Source of the DNA: Hyphomicrobiaceae bacterium
GTDB lineage: Bacteria; Pseudomonadota; Alphaproteobacteria; Rhizobiales; HXMU1428-3
Length of the DNA stretch: 9,491 bases
NCBI GenBank assembly: GCA_028285025.1
Contig: JANQQH010000322.1
Coordinates: 1 to 9,491, forward strand
Direction: 5' to 3'
Part shown: piece after piece, positions 1 through 6,793 of the stretch
How the letters are laid out: each line of letters starts with the position of its first letter
How positions within the stretch are numbered: position 1 is the stretch's first letter
The notes under the pieces: generated by a model
The model's input: only the letters and a program-made list of their open reading frames with translations
Databases searched by the model: none
What the model was told of the DNA's origin: nothing
Translations under genes and position numbers: made by a program

Positions 1-1
1 A

Positions 2-280
2 GCACTGCCTGGTAAGCGTGGGGTGTGGCACAAACCCTTATTTAAAGCCTCACAATGGTATGAAGATGTCGCGCTTGAAAAACGCGATAAAAACGCTTCG
101 ATTGAACTTGAAACATTTAAGCAGGGCGCTGAAGTACTCATCTTGTCAGGCAGTTTAAATGATGGACAAGAGCGGTATCCCCCCTTTAGTTGGATACGTT
201 ATCCTTGCCAGGCATGCGCCAGTTTTGAAGCTGATGAACCTGTCATCTATTGGATCAAACGTGGTATTAATGCCCCTTAA
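2..280 (+). CDS. ChrR-like cupin domain protein, C-terminal part (5' end cut by window edge)
   Basis: The reading frame is open from the window edge (first full codon at base 2) to a TAA at 278-280, giving about 92 C-terminal residues. The GTG at 23 lies inside the domain and is unlikely to be the true start, so I treat the gene as 5'-truncated. The protein shows the pattern of a ChrR-type cupin: LPGKRGVW, then FKQGAEVLILSGSLND, then PPFSWIRYP, and a closing YWIKRG. Each matches a beta-strand segment of the small metal-binding barrel. In ChrR itself the cupin domain is joined to a zinc anti-sigma domain, but many relatives are free-standing cupins, and the N-terminal half that would decide this is outside the window. 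No enzymatic substrate can be inferred. The call to the cupin fold is fairly sure and the exact subfamily is not. Confidence 0.72.
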   Translation, partial: ALPGKRGVWHKPLFKASQWYEDVALEKRDKNASIELETFKQGAEVLILSGSLNDGQERYPPFSWIRYPCQACASFEADEPVIYWIKRGINAP

Positions 281-351
281 CACTTCGTAATAAAATCACC
301 TTGAGCCTTGACAAAGTCGCTTTATTTTAGTTCTCACATTATAAAGCTCTC

Positions 352-372
352 AAATGATACAATGTAACATTT
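352..372. promoter_or_regulatory. Candidate TetR-family operator (21-bp near-perfect palindrome)
   Basis: The left arm AAATGATACA (352-361) and right arm TGTAACATTT (363-372) flank a single central A at 362. Nine of the ten arm pairs are complementary; only 357/367 (A and A) mismatch. The palindrome ends 36 bp before the ATG of a TetR-family gene and covers a promoter-like extended -10. Its size, symmetry and position are what is expected of an autoregulatory TetR operator. Binding is inferred; only the symmetry is seen. Confidence 0.5.
355..363 (+). promoter_or_regulatory. Candidate extended -10 promoter element for the tetR-like gene
   Basis: TGATACAAT fits the extended -10 pattern TGnTAnnnT (five of six against TATAAT) and would place the transcript start near 370, some 38 bases before the ATG at 408. 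No good -35 hexamer is at the normal distance. A perfect TTGACA at 308-313 is too far upstream to pair with it. The element lies wholly inside the palindrome at 352-372, so a bound repressor would block RNA polymerase. Confidence 0.35.
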
Positions 373-407
373 TATGAGGGCGCAATGCGTTCCAGGTTTT
401 AAAAGAT

Positions 408-980
408 ATGCCCAATACACAAGATCAAATTTTAGATAGCGCTGAACGGCTCATTCAATCACAAGGTTACAGCGCCATTAGCTATCAAGATATCTCCAAT
501 CAAGTCGGCATACGCAAAGCCAGCATCCACTATTACTTTCCCTCAAAAGAAGATTTAGCCGCAGCTGTCGTCAAACGCTATCGGCTAAAGTTGAAAGAGA
601 TCATGGATGCTTCTATGAAAACGCGCAAAAGCGATACATGGGGGCTGCTTGATGATTATTTTGCCATTTACTTGAGTTTTGAATCTGAACCTGAACGCAT
701 ATGTTTATGCGGCGCTCTTGCTGGAGAATATCCGGTTTTACCTAAAAAGGCGCAAACAGAAGTTGATGGGTTTTTCTATGATCATCAGGTCTGGATTCGC
801 CATGTAATAGAGATGGGGCAAGAAAACGAAATGATAGCTGATGATCAAAAAGCTGACTATTTGGCAGGTTGGGTACTCTCTACCTTGCAAGGGGCTTTAA
901 TTGTAGGGCGTGCGACAGAAAGCTTTGACCGCGTGCATGAAGCCCAAGATATGTTGCGCCGTGCCCTAAAAAGACTTTAA
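408..980 (+). CDS. TetR/AcrR-family transcriptional regulator
   Basis: This 190-residue protein is of normal TetR-family length. The N-terminal DNA-binding domain occupies about residues 5-52: a first helix ([18 protein letters not shown]), then the helix-turn-helix [25 protein letters not shown], including the family's near-invariant YYFPSKEDL block. The rest is an all-helical ligand-binding and dimerisation domain. [10 protein letters not shown] segment at about residues 99-107 resembles a stretch seen in one TetR subgroup, and its two cysteines (99 and 101) could be redox- or electrophile-sensitive, though that is speculation. The start is the ATG at 408, with a weak CAGG 11 bases upstream. 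The palindrome at 352-372 suggests autoregulation. The gene ends about 60 bases before cysS on the same strand with no terminator visible between, so read-through is possible. The ligand is unknown, and possible targets are itself and perhaps the upstream cupin gene or genes outside the window. Confidence 0.93.
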   Translation: MPNTQDQILDSAERLIQSQGYSAISYQDISNQVGIRKASIHYYFPSKEDLAAAVVKRYRLKLKEIMDASMKTRKSDTWGLLDDYFAIYLSFESEPERICLCGALAGEYPVLPKKAQTEVDGFFYDHQVWIRHVIEMGQENEMIADDQKADYLAGWVLSTLQGALIVGRATESFDRVHEAQDMLRRALKRL

Positions 981-1026
981 AAGTTTATTGCAAATCACAA
1001 GTAATTACAAAAACATACACGATGAC

Positions 1027-1033
1027 AAAAGGA
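1027..1033 (+). promoter_or_regulatory. Ribosome binding site that supports a GTG start for cysS
   Basis: AAAAGGA ends nine bases before the GTG at 1043. The in-frame ATG at 1022 lies upstream of this motif and has only A-rich sequence with no Shine-Dalgarno match before it. The motif therefore favours GTG-1043 as the true initiation codon. Confidence 0.5.
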
Positions 1034-1042
1034 TCTATAAAA

Positions 1043-2398
1043 GTGGATATCACGCTTTACAACACGCTAACCAAACAAAAAGAGTTGTTTAAACCGATAC
1101 AGCAAGACAATGTCCGTATGTATGTTTGTGGTCCCACTGTTTATGATTATGCTCACATTGGCAATGCGCGCCCAGTCATCGTGTTTGATACCCTTTACCG
1201 TTTGCTGATGCATGTTTATGGGGCCGATCATGTGACTTATGCCCGCAACATCACCGATGTAGATGATAAGATCAATGCAAGAGCGGCCAAAGAAGGGGTC
1301 GAGATTAGAGAGTTGACAGAACGCACCAATGCCCAGTTCCAAAAAGACATCACCGCGCTTAATTGCTTAAGCCCCACGGTACAGCCACGGGCAACAGAAC
1401 ATATCGGGCAAATGCAAGACCTCATTAGTTTGCTTATTGAAAAAGGCTTTGCCTATGCAGCTGAGGGCCATGTTTTGTTTCACGTGCCAGCTATGGCCAA
1501 GTATGGCAAATTGTCCAACCGCTCAGTGGATGAAATGCAAGCCGGCGCCCGGGTCGAAGTGGCCCCTTATAAAAAAGATCCAATGGATTTTGTCTTGTGG
1601 AAGCCGTCTTCAGAAGATGAACCAGGTTGGCCCTCTCCATGGAACGAGGAAGGAGAAAAAGGGCGCCCAGGATGGCATATTGAATGTTCAGCTATGGCCA
1701 AAACACATCTAGGGGAAGTCTTTGACATTCATGGCGGCGGCGTCGATTTGGTCTTTCCTCACCATGAAAATGAAATCGCCCAAAGTTGCTGCGCCCATGA
1801 CACAGACAAAATGGCAAATTATTGGATGCACAATGGCTTCTTGCAAGTTGAAGGCGAAACCATGTCCAAAAGCGTGGGAAATTTTATCACCATTAATGAA
1901 GTGCTCAAGGACTGGCCTGGCCAAGTGGCGCGCCTTGCCATGCTCATGACCCATTATCGCCAGCCCATCAACTGGACTGTCAAGACATTAACCGAAGCGC
2001 AAAAGAACCTGAACACCTGGTATAACATTGTTGGTGAGCTGGAAGAGGGGGAAGGGGCCCTGGAAATCAACGAAGGTGTGCTGGGGGCCTTATGTGATGA
2101 TTTAAACACGCCCAAAGCGATTGCCCAACTGCACCAATTGAAGGATCAACCAGAGGCGCTAAAAGCCTCTGCTGGATTAATGGGCTTGCTTGAGGACTCT
2201 CTTAGCGAATGGCGAAACCAGGCCCAAGATCAACCCCAATTGGAAGAAGCTGTGATTGAAGCGGCAGTCCAAGCACGCCTGCAAGCACGCGACAACAAGG
2301 ATTGGGCCGAGGCTGATCGCATACGCGATGAGCTTTTAGAACAAGGCATCATTTTAAAGGATGGCCCTGAGGGAACAAGTTGGCAGGTTAAAACGTAG
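1043..2398 (+). CDS. cysS: Cysteine--tRNA ligase (cysteinyl-tRNA synthetase)
   Basis: This cytoplasmic class I aminoacyl-tRNA synthetase charges tRNA-Cys with cysteine using ATP. Numbered from the upstream ATG at 1022 (458 residues), it has the CysRS opening [18 protein letters not shown] with the HIGH-like motif HIGN at 45-48 and the KMSKS-type TMSKS at 280-284. The four zinc ligands that sense cysteine are all present (C36, C222, H247, E251). Spacing among the last three is the same as in the E. coli enzyme (C209, H234, E238). The C-terminal anticodon-binding region ends with the usual [29 protein letters not shown] chose GTG-1043 because it has a well-spaced AAAAGGA and gives a 451-residue protein starting just before ITLYNTLT, where relatives begin. 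ATG-1022 would add seven residues. The gene converges on bamE with about 114 bases between them. Nothing looks damaged. Confidence 0.98.
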   Translation: MDITLYNTLTKQKELFKPIQQDNVRMYVCGPTVYDYAHIGNARPVIVFDTLYRLLMHVYGADHVTYARNITDVDDKINARAAKEGVEIRELTERTNAQFQKDITALNCLSPTVQPRATEHIGQMQDLISLLIEKGFAYAAEGHVLFHVPAMAKYGKLSNRSVDEMQAGARVEVAPYKKDPMDFVLWKPSSEDEPGWPSPWNEEGEKGRPGWHIECSAMAKTHLGEVFDIHGGGVDLVFPHHENEIAQSCCAHDTDKMANYWMHNGFLQVEGETMSKSVGNFITINEVLKDWPGQVARLAMLMTHYRQPINWTVKTLTEAQKNLNTWYNIVGELEEGEGALEINEGVLGALCDDLNTPKAIAQLHQLKDQPEALKASAGLMGLLEDSLSEWRNQAQDQPQLEEAVIEAAVQARLQARDNKDWAEADRIRDELLEQGIILKDGPEGTSWQVKT

Positions 2399-2512
2399 CG
2401 TTAATGAATAAACAACTTTTGCCGTTTTTGAGCTAGGCTCAGGACCTCTTAATTTTATGAGCAAACTCATGTTGTCATAATTGAAAGGCAAAGAATATTC
2501 TCGGCGAATGCT

Positions 2513-3043
2513 TTAACCACCAAAAATATTAGTTCTGGCCCCAAGCCCACGGAACAGTTGATTAAGTAAGGAAGCTTCTTGCCCATGCGATGGGGTCTCG
2601 CGTGAAATAAAATCAATCACTTTGCCATCTTTCAGGCCGTAATGAGCGACCCTAGAAACAGTATCAATTTGAGGGGCAAAATAAACCGCCACGACGCGCC
2701 GGTCTATTTCTTTTGGTGATAAAAAAGCTGTGGTTTTCATCTTAGAAGAAATATAGTAATACACATCCCCAGTATATGTGGCAGTGGTATCAGGCGTGCC
2801 AAGCAAAAATTTGACCTGTTGTTTAGACATGCCGGTTTGCACTTGAGCCAAATCAGCGTCCGTAAGCAGGTGTCCGTGCTGAGTAATTTGAGATGAACAA
2901 GCGGTTAACCCACCAAGGCTTAGGACCAAAAGCAGAGCACCAAAAGAAGAGCAAAATTTCAGCTTTGGCAGAAAAGAAGCTGTATGCAAACAACTTGCCC
3001 AAAAACATCCTAAGACAACAAAGTTAGAGGTTGATTTCTTCAT
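2513..3043 (-). CDS. bamE: Outer membrane protein assembly factor BamE (SmpA/OmlA family lipoprotein)
   Basis: BamE is a small lipoprotein of the BAM complex, which inserts beta-barrel proteins into the outer membrane. The mature part carries family hallmarks: VQTGMSKQQVKFLLGTPD, DVYYYISSKM, AFLSPKEIDRRVVAVYF, and a tail of the alphaproteobacterial type, SRETPSHGQEASLLNQLFRGLGARTNIFGG. A lipobox LTAC (residues 46-49) follows the hydrophobic run FGALLLVLSLGG, so Cys49 should be the lipidated residue. The start used is the ATG at 3041-3043 (176 residues); a TTG one codon upstream is less likely, and neither has a clear ribosome binding site. The leader is odd: 48 residues before the cysteine, with a second hydrophobic patch (NFVVLGCFWASC) near the N terminus, where 18-25 residues is normal. 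An internal TTG or CTG start is possible. The gene is divergent from the CBP3 gene. Confidence 0.93.
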   Translation of the reverse strand: MKKSTSNFVVLGCFWASCLHTASFLPKLKFCSSFGALLLVLSLGGLTACSSQITQHGHLLTDADLAQVQTGMSKQQVKFLLGTPDTTATYTGDVYYYISSKMKTTAFLSPKEIDRRVVAVYFAPQIDTVSRVAHYGLKDGKVIDFISRETPSHGQEASLLNQLFRGLGARTNIFGG

Positions 3044-3087
3044 CAAAATTTAAAATACCGTTGCGCGAATTAAAGTTTAAATCTCAG

Positions 3088-3117
3088 ATTAAAGCAGTTA
3101 CCTTGAGTTTGCCGCAA
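3088..3117 (-). promoter_or_regulatory. Candidate bamE promoter
   Basis: On the minus strand, TTGCGG (3117 down to 3112) and TTTAAT (3093 down to 3088) are 18 bases apart. The -10 matches TATAAT at five of six positions; the -35 keeps only its TTG. A transcript would start near 3081, giving a leader of nearly 40 bases before the bamE ATG. The -35 lies inside the imperfect palindrome at 3102-3124. This is a pattern match only. Confidence 0.3.
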
Positions 3118-3124
3118 ATGCAAG
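3102..3124. repeat. Imperfect 23-bp palindrome in the bamE/CBP3 divergent region
   Basis: The left arm CTTGAGTTTGC (3102-3112) and right arm GCAAATGCAAG (3114-3124) surround a central C. Nine of eleven pairs match, with a perfect 11-bp core TTTGCCGCAAA. It sits between two divergent genes and overlaps the candidate bamE -35, which suggests an operator. The cognate regulator is unknown. Confidence 0.35.
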
Positions 3125-3218
3125 CTAGCAAGTTCAACAAAACACCCAAAACATGCCGTAAATATGTGGTTAACATCAGGTTCCCAATCAAATTGCAGCA
3201 AAGCGTCTAAAAAAAGAT

Positions 3219-3764
3219 ATGTTGTTCAAATGGCTTAAAAATCGGGCAGAGAAAAGGCAAAGAGCTGAAAACATTTATATGCTTAGTGCAAATCATGCCC
3301 GCCACCCTTTATTTTTCCAAGATTATCAGGTGCCAGATTCGATCACAGGGCGCTATGAATTATTATGCATACATGTATATTTGTTGTTAGAACGGTTACG
3401 CTGTGAGGAACGATACCGTGATCTTAGCCAGCAATTAACCGAAATATTGGTCAAAGAAATAGAACGGGCCTATCGTGACAGTGGATTTCAAGATTTATCA
3501 ATTCCCAAAAATATTAAAAAACTCATTGCCGGTTTTTATGAACGCACGAATGCCTATAAAAATGGTGTTAGGCAAAACAGCGCAGAAAAATTAGCAAATA
3601 GTGTCAATGAGTATGTTTATGCGGGCCAGTTAGATGTCAATCAGAATGCCTATAAACTCTCAATTTATATGCTAGCAGCCCATACCCACCTAAATTCTGT
3701 TGCTGTCACCGATATCTATGAAGCCAATTTTGCTTTTATTTCACCTGATATGGAAAGCATGTAA
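3219..3764 (+). CDS. Ubiquinol-cytochrome c chaperone family protein (CBP3-like)
   Basis: This 181-residue protein matches the bacterial version of the mitochondrial CBP3 chaperone family (Pfam Ubiq_cyt_C_chap), which assists assembly of cytochrome b into the bc1 complex. The recognisable core begins at about residue 38 with VPDSITGRYELLCIHVYLLLERL. It continues with ILVKEIERAYRDSGFQDLSIPKNIKKLIAGFYERTNAYKNG at about 76-116, equivalent to the family's 'LRE.G.gDl.v.k.iKkm...FyGR..AY' block. The charged N terminus (KNRAEKRQRAEN) has no signal peptide or membrane segment, so the protein is probably cytoplasmic or peripheral at the inner membrane. The start is the ATG at 3219 with only a weak A-rich ribosome site. 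It leads the plus-strand block, with yceD starting 35 bases after its stop. The family assignment is firm; its exact client in this organism is inferred. Confidence 0.88.
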   Translation: MLFKWLKNRAEKRQRAENIYMLSANHARHPLFFQDYQVPDSITGRYELLCIHVYLLLERLRCEERYRDLSQQLTEILVKEIERAYRDSGFQDLSIPKNIKKLIAGFYERTNAYKNGVRQNSAEKLANSVNEYVYAGQLDVNQNAYKLSIYMLAAHTHLNSVAVTDIYEANFAFISPDMESM

Positions 3765-3799
3765 GAAAACATACTATTATTTTTTTTAATGAGAAAAAT

Positions 3800-4345
3800 A
3801 TGTCTGAACAAACGCAAATGATGAGCCCCATAAACTGGCAAGTGGCAACCAATCAAATTGGCGAAAAGGGGCTGAAAATAAAACTCATCCTAGATCGGCA
3901 AGACCTAGAAAAGTTAGAAAAAGAGCTTGAAATACGGTCTTTGAGCACATTTATCTGTAACATAGAGATTATCCCACAGGCTAAAAACCGTTATGAAATT
4001 CAGGCAGAAATGACAGCAGACATTGAACAATACAGCGCAGTTAGTTTAAAACCCTTACCCACTTCTTTTCATCAAGAATTTACCACTCAATTTTGGCCCA
4101 TCAGTCAAAATGATCCTGCAAAATCCCCTGAACTGGATTTGGAATACGCAGAAGAAATCATAGAATTTTATGAAGGGGAAACCCTAAATGTTGGCCAATT
4201 AATTTATGAACAGTTTGTCATCAGCCTAGAGTTGTTTCCAAGAGCCGAAGGTGAAGTTTTGCAATGGCAAGGGGACCCGAGCGAAGCCTCACAATCAACA
4301 ACATCTCCTTTTGCCGTTTTAAAAGAGCTCAAACCGAAGTCTTAA
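3800..4345 (+). CDS. YceD/DUF177 family protein, linked to 23S rRNA accumulation
   Basis: This 181-residue protein has the alphaproteobacterial DUF177 layout. An N-terminal strand-rich half (INWQVATNQIGEKGLKIKLILDR) leads to a middle segment, AEMTADIEQYSAVSLKPLPTSFHQEFTTQFWP (about 69-100). An acidic segment, LDLEYAEEIIEFYEGETLNVGQLIYEQFVISLELFPR (about 112-148), corresponds to the family's 'iDlG.l..E.l.LaldPyPR' block. The C-terminal SPFAVLKELK (169-178) matches the usual 'nPFa.L..Lk' ending. E. coli YceD and its plant relative are implicated in 23S rRNA accumulation or processing, but the biochemical role is not settled. The cysteine usual in the 'Q.C.VTL.P' motif is Tyr here (IEQYSAVSLKPL), and there is no CxxC pair. 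A weak TGAGAAAA precedes the ATG at 3800. The rpmF gene that follows yceD in other proteobacteria is missing. Confidence 0.83.
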   Translation: MSEQTQMMSPINWQVATNQIGEKGLKIKLILDRQDLEKLEKELEIRSLSTFICNIEIIPQAKNRYEIQAEMTADIEQYSAVSLKPLPTSFHQEFTTQFWPISQNDPAKSPELDLEYAEEIIEFYEGETLNVGQLIYEQFVISLELFPRAEGEVLQWQGDPSEASQSTTSPFAVLKELKPKS

Positions 4346-4372
4346 AGACAGGATAAAGGTTTGATTCTGGCA

Positions 4373-4378
4373 TATAAT
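4373..4378 (+). promoter_or_regulatory. Candidate -10 hexamer of a plsX promoter
   Basis: A perfect TATAAT sits in the 159-bp gap between yceD and plsX and would start a transcript near 4385, leaving a leader of about 120 bases. There is no convincing -35 at 16-18 bases upstream (AGGATA at 4350-4355 is poor) and no extended -10 TG. The site is plausible because the gap is long enough to separate plsX-fabH from the genes before it, but it remains a single-hexamer match. Confidence 0.33.
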
Positions 4379-4465
4379 GGGGCCCAAAGTTAAGTTTTTC
4401 AGATAATTTATTCAAATTGGGCTTGTCTCTTTTCTCATAATCTTTATGTTTTCTCGTCGGGATTG

Positions 4466-4486
4466 TGGCCTTATGCCATAAGGCCA
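4466..4486. promoter_or_regulatory. Perfect 21-bp palindrome next to the plsX ribosome binding site
   Basis: The arms TGGCCTTATG (4466-4475) and CATAAGGCCA (4477-4486) are perfectly complementary around one central C. In RNA this would fold as a 9-bp stem with a 3-base loop, ending two bases before the Shine-Dalgarno AGGGAAA (4489-4495) of plsX. No T-run follows on either strand, so it does not look like an intrinsic terminator. It could be an operator for a regulator of phospholipid or fatty-acid genes, a translational control hairpin, or a copy of a dispersed palindromic repeat. The symmetry is certain and the function is unknown. Confidence 0.6.
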
Positions 4487-4504
4487 GTAGGGAAAGTGTA
4501 GACT

Positions 4505-5551
4505 ATGAGTGGGCCAGTTCGCATATCATTGGACGCTATGGGGGGCGATTCTGGCCCCGCTATGGTCATAGGCGGTGCCAACCGGTCTCTCACGCGCCAC
4601 CCCGGTTCTGAATATTTGCTATTTGGAGATGAGGCAAAGCTTTATCCTGAATTAAAGCAATATCCCGAATTGGAAAAAAAATCTCAAATCATCCACACAG
4701 ATATATCGGTTGAGATGGGCGAAAAGCCCAGCCAAGCCTTGCGCCGTGGACGGCGCAATTCCAGTATGTGGATGGCGATAGATGCAATCAAACAGGGAAA
4801 GGCAGATGTTTGTATTTCTGCTGGTAATACAGGCGCTTTAATGGCCATGGCCAAATTATGTTTACGCACCATTGCAGATGTTGACCGCCCGGCCATTGCC
4901 GCCCTTTGGCCCACTGTGCGCCGCGACAGCATTGTGCTTGATGTCGGCGCCAATGTAGGGGCCAATGCCTCTCAACTGGTTGATTATGCATTAATGGGAT
5001 CAGCCATGGCGCGCGCCTTGTTTTCAAAAGAGCGCCCACGTATTGGCTTACTCAATGTGGGAGTGGAAGAGATCAAGGGGCTTGATGAGATAAAAAAAGC
5101 CGCCACTATGTTAAGACAGATTGACCTACCCTTTGAGTATCACGGATTTGTCGAGGGGGATGATTTGGGCCAAGGCCACGTTGATGTAATTGTCACCGAA
5201 GGGTTTTCAGGCAATATTGCATTAAAAACAGCAGAAGGCACTGCCAGGCAAATTGGTACCTACATTAAAGATGCCATAACAAGAACCTGGATCACCAAAA
5301 TAGGGGCTTTGATTGCCTCTGGCGGTTTCCAGGCCTTGAAAAGAAAAATGGATCCACGCGGCATGAATGGTGGGGTATTTTTAGGCTTAAATGGTCTTGT
5401 GATCAAAAGCCACGGTGGAACAGACGCAAAAGGCTTTGCCAGCGCCATCGATCTTGGCTATGACATGGCCTCAAATATGTTGCTAGAAAGTTTGTCACAC
5501 GATATTGAAACGCTGCATCAGTCTTTGTCTAATAATGAAGAACACACTTAA
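4505..5551 (+). CDS. plsX: Phosphate acyltransferase PlsX (acyl-ACP:phosphate transacylase)
   Basis: PlsX converts acyl-ACP and phosphate to acyl-phosphate, the acyl donor used by PlsY to start phosphatidic acid synthesis. It is a peripheral inner-membrane enzyme. The 348-residue length is normal. Family signatures are seen in order: [12 protein letters not shown] (7-18), [21 protein letters not shown] (69-89), [15 protein letters not shown] (100-114), [10 protein letters not shown] (144-153), [12 protein letters not shown] (181-192), [16 protein letters not shown] (226-241) and [18 protein letters not shown] (294-311). The ATG at 4505 has AGGGAAA nine bases upstream. fabH starts 15 bases after the plsX stop, so the two are almost certainly one transcript, coupling fatty-acid initiation with phospholipid synthesis. 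The palindrome just upstream is the only unusual control feature. Confidence 0.98.
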   Translation: MSGPVRISLDAMGGDSGPAMVIGGANRSLTRHPGSEYLLFGDEAKLYPELKQYPELEKKSQIIHTDISVEMGEKPSQALRRGRRNSSMWMAIDAIKQGKADVCISAGNTGALMAMAKLCLRTIADVDRPAIAALWPTVRRDSIVLDVGANVGANASQLVDYALMGSAMARALFSKERPRIGLLNVGVEEIKGLDEIKKAATMLRQIDLPFEYHGFVEGDDLGQGHVDVIVTEGFSGNIALKTAEGTARQIGTYIKDAITRTWITKIGALIASGGFQALKRKMDPRGMNGGVFLGLNGLVIKSHGGTDAKGFASAIDLGYDMASNMLLESLSHDIETLHQSLSNNEEHT

Positions 5552-5566
5552 ATAAGGTATAATAAA

Positions 5567-6541
5567 TTGTCTTGTTATCGATCGATAATTAAATCCGTTG
5601 GTGGTTATCTACCAGAAAAAAAAATGACCAATGCAGATTTAGCCAAGTTGGTCGATACCAGCGATAGTTGGATCACAGAGCGTACAGGCATTAAAGAGCG
5701 CCACATTGCTGCTGAAGGCGAAAAAACTTCTGATCTTGCTCTGCATGCTGCGCGCCAAGCGATAGAGCGGGCCGGCATTGTTCCAACAGATATTGACCTG
5801 ATCATTCTTGCCACTTCCACACCAGATCAAACCTTTCCTGCCACAGCAGTGACCATTCAAGCTGAATTGGGCATCGTGGAAGGAGCAGCCTTTGATTTGC
5901 AAGCAGTATGCTCAGGATTTGTTTTTGCCGTGACAACGGCTGACCAATATATTCGCTCAGGTCAAGCCAAACGGGTACTTGTTATCGGTGCAGAAACATT
6001 TTCACGCATATTGGATTGGGAAGATCGGACCACATGCGTACTATTTGGAGATGGCGCCGGCGCTCTGGTTTTGGAAGCTGAAGAAAGAGATGAACGCCCA
6101 GATATTGGCATTATGGCCTCACGTTTGCGCTCTGATGGACGTTATCGCGACAAGCTTTATGTTGATGGCGGACCCTCCAGCACCCAAACAACAGGCTTTT
6201 TACGCATGCATGGGCGCGAAGTCTTTCGCCATGCGGTCACCAACATTTCAGATGTTATAGAAGAAACTTTGGAAGCCTCCAATTTTAGTGTGAGTGACAT
6301 TGATTGGTTCGTCCCGCATCAGGCCAATGAACGCATTTTGGCAGGCACAGCTAAAAAAATTGGCTTACCGATGGAAAAAATCATTATGACGGTCGCAGCA
6401 CACGGCAACACTTCAGCAGCATCTATTCCCTTAGCTCTAAATTATGGCGTTGAAACGGGAAAAATTAAAAAAGGGGATTTGGTATTACTCGAGGCAATGG
6501 GAGGCGGCTTTACATGGGGGGCAGTCTTATTGCGCTGGTAA
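5567..6541 (+). CDS. fabH: Beta-ketoacyl-ACP synthase III (FabH), TTG start
   Basis: FabH condenses acetyl-CoA with malonyl-ACP to start type II fatty-acid synthesis in the cytoplasm. The 324-residue protein has the complete catalytic triad: Cys115 in LQAVCSGF, His251 in VPHQANERI and Asn281 in [10 protein letters not shown]. Other family blocks are [19 protein letters not shown] near the N terminus and [10 protein letters not shown] at 161-170. The gene begins with TTG at 5567. AAGG at 5554-5557 ends nine bases before it, and the resulting N terminus ([22 protein letters not shown]) aligns with where relatives begin. The nearest in-frame ATG (Met20) would remove the conserved GGYLPE strand, so the TTG start is well supported. 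It lies 15 bases after plsX, consistent with coupled expression, and a rare start codon may lower its translation relative to plsX. Confidence 0.97.
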   Translation: MSCYRSIIKSVGGYLPEKKMTNADLAKLVDTSDSWITERTGIKERHIAAEGEKTSDLALHAARQAIERAGIVPTDIDLIILATSTPDQTFPATAVTIQAELGIVEGAAFDLQAVCSGFVFAVTTADQYIRSGQAKRVLVIGAETFSRILDWEDRTTCVLFGDGAGALVLEAEERDERPDIGIMASRLRSDGRYRDKLYVDGGPSSTQTTGFLRMHGREVFRHAVTNISDVIEETLEASNFSVSDIDWFVPHQANERILAGTAKKIGLPMEKIIMTVAAHGNTSAASIPLALNYGVETGKIKKGDLVLLEAMGGGFTWGAVLLRW

Positions 6542-6679
6542 AGCTCATTTAACCAATTTACATAATGAACAATTTAGTAAAACAGCGGTTTCATTCGTTA
6601 AATCAATCAAAAAGCCAAAAAATGAGCTGATGCAGATAAAAAAAACTGCTAAATACCCAAATTTACAACAAAAATTACC

Positions 6680-6696
6680 TTTGGCCATTGACCAAA
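6680..6696. repeat. Imperfect 17-bp palindrome upstream of ihfA
   Basis: The arms TTTGGCCA (6680-6687) and TGACCAAA (6689-6696) flank a central T. Seven of eight pairs match, with only 6685/6691 mismatched. It is about 105 bases before the ihfA start and overlaps the orphan TTGACC hexamer. It is operator-like in size, but it could be a chance match in AT-rich DNA. Confidence 0.28.
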
Positions 6697-6786
6697 TCTG
6701 CTCTCATAGATTAGCATTTGTAAAAAATGAGAAAATAAATGACGATGTCTACACACAAATAAACAAGCTTTTTTATGGTGTTATGA

Positions 6787-6793
6787 AAAGGGA
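6787..6793 (+). promoter_or_regulatory. Ribosome binding site that fixes the ihfA start
   Basis: AAAGGGA ends seven bases before the ATG at 6801. The other in-frame upstream ATGs, at 6783 and 6630, lack a comparable motif at proper spacing. The site therefore supports a 104-residue IHF alpha rather than an N-terminally extended one. Confidence 0.6.

Noticed and set aside
308..313. Perfect TTGACA as the tetR -35
   Set aside because: The sequence 17-18 bases downstream (TTCTCA) is a poor -10, and the good -10 candidates at 340 and 358 are too far away.
1022..1042. ATG at 1022 as the cysS start
   Set aside because: It has no Shine-Dalgarno upstream, whereas GTG-1043 has AAAAGGA nine bases before it and gives an N terminus matching the family. 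Only seven residues are at stake, so it is disfavoured rather than excluded.
2429..2470. Two small hairpins in the cysS/bamE convergent gap (TGAGC/GCTCA at 2429-2441, ATGAG/CTCAT at 2457-2470) as terminators
   Set aside because: The stems are only five base pairs and neither is followed by a T-run on its exit side.
2999..3016. VLGC near the BamE N terminus as the lipobox
   Set aside because: The cysteine is only residue 13 and the preceding hydrophobic run is too short. LTAC at 46-49 follows a proper hydrophobic core and precedes the mature domain.
3368..3378. TACATGTA palindrome inside the CBP3 gene as a second TetR site
   Set aside because: It lacks the central spacer base of the 352-372 motif and lies in coding sequence, so it is probably chance.
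4382..4422. GCCCAA/TTGGGC inverted repeat with a T-rich tail as an attenuator before plsX
   Set aside because: The stem has only six pairs around a loop of about 29 bases, and a start at the candidate promoter would fall within its first arm.
5558..5563. TATAAT between plsX and fabH as a fabH promoter
   Set aside because: There is no -35 at the right distance, the gap is only 15 bases, and the motif falls in an A/T-rich spacer between a ribosome site and start codon. Co-transcription with plsX explains the layout.
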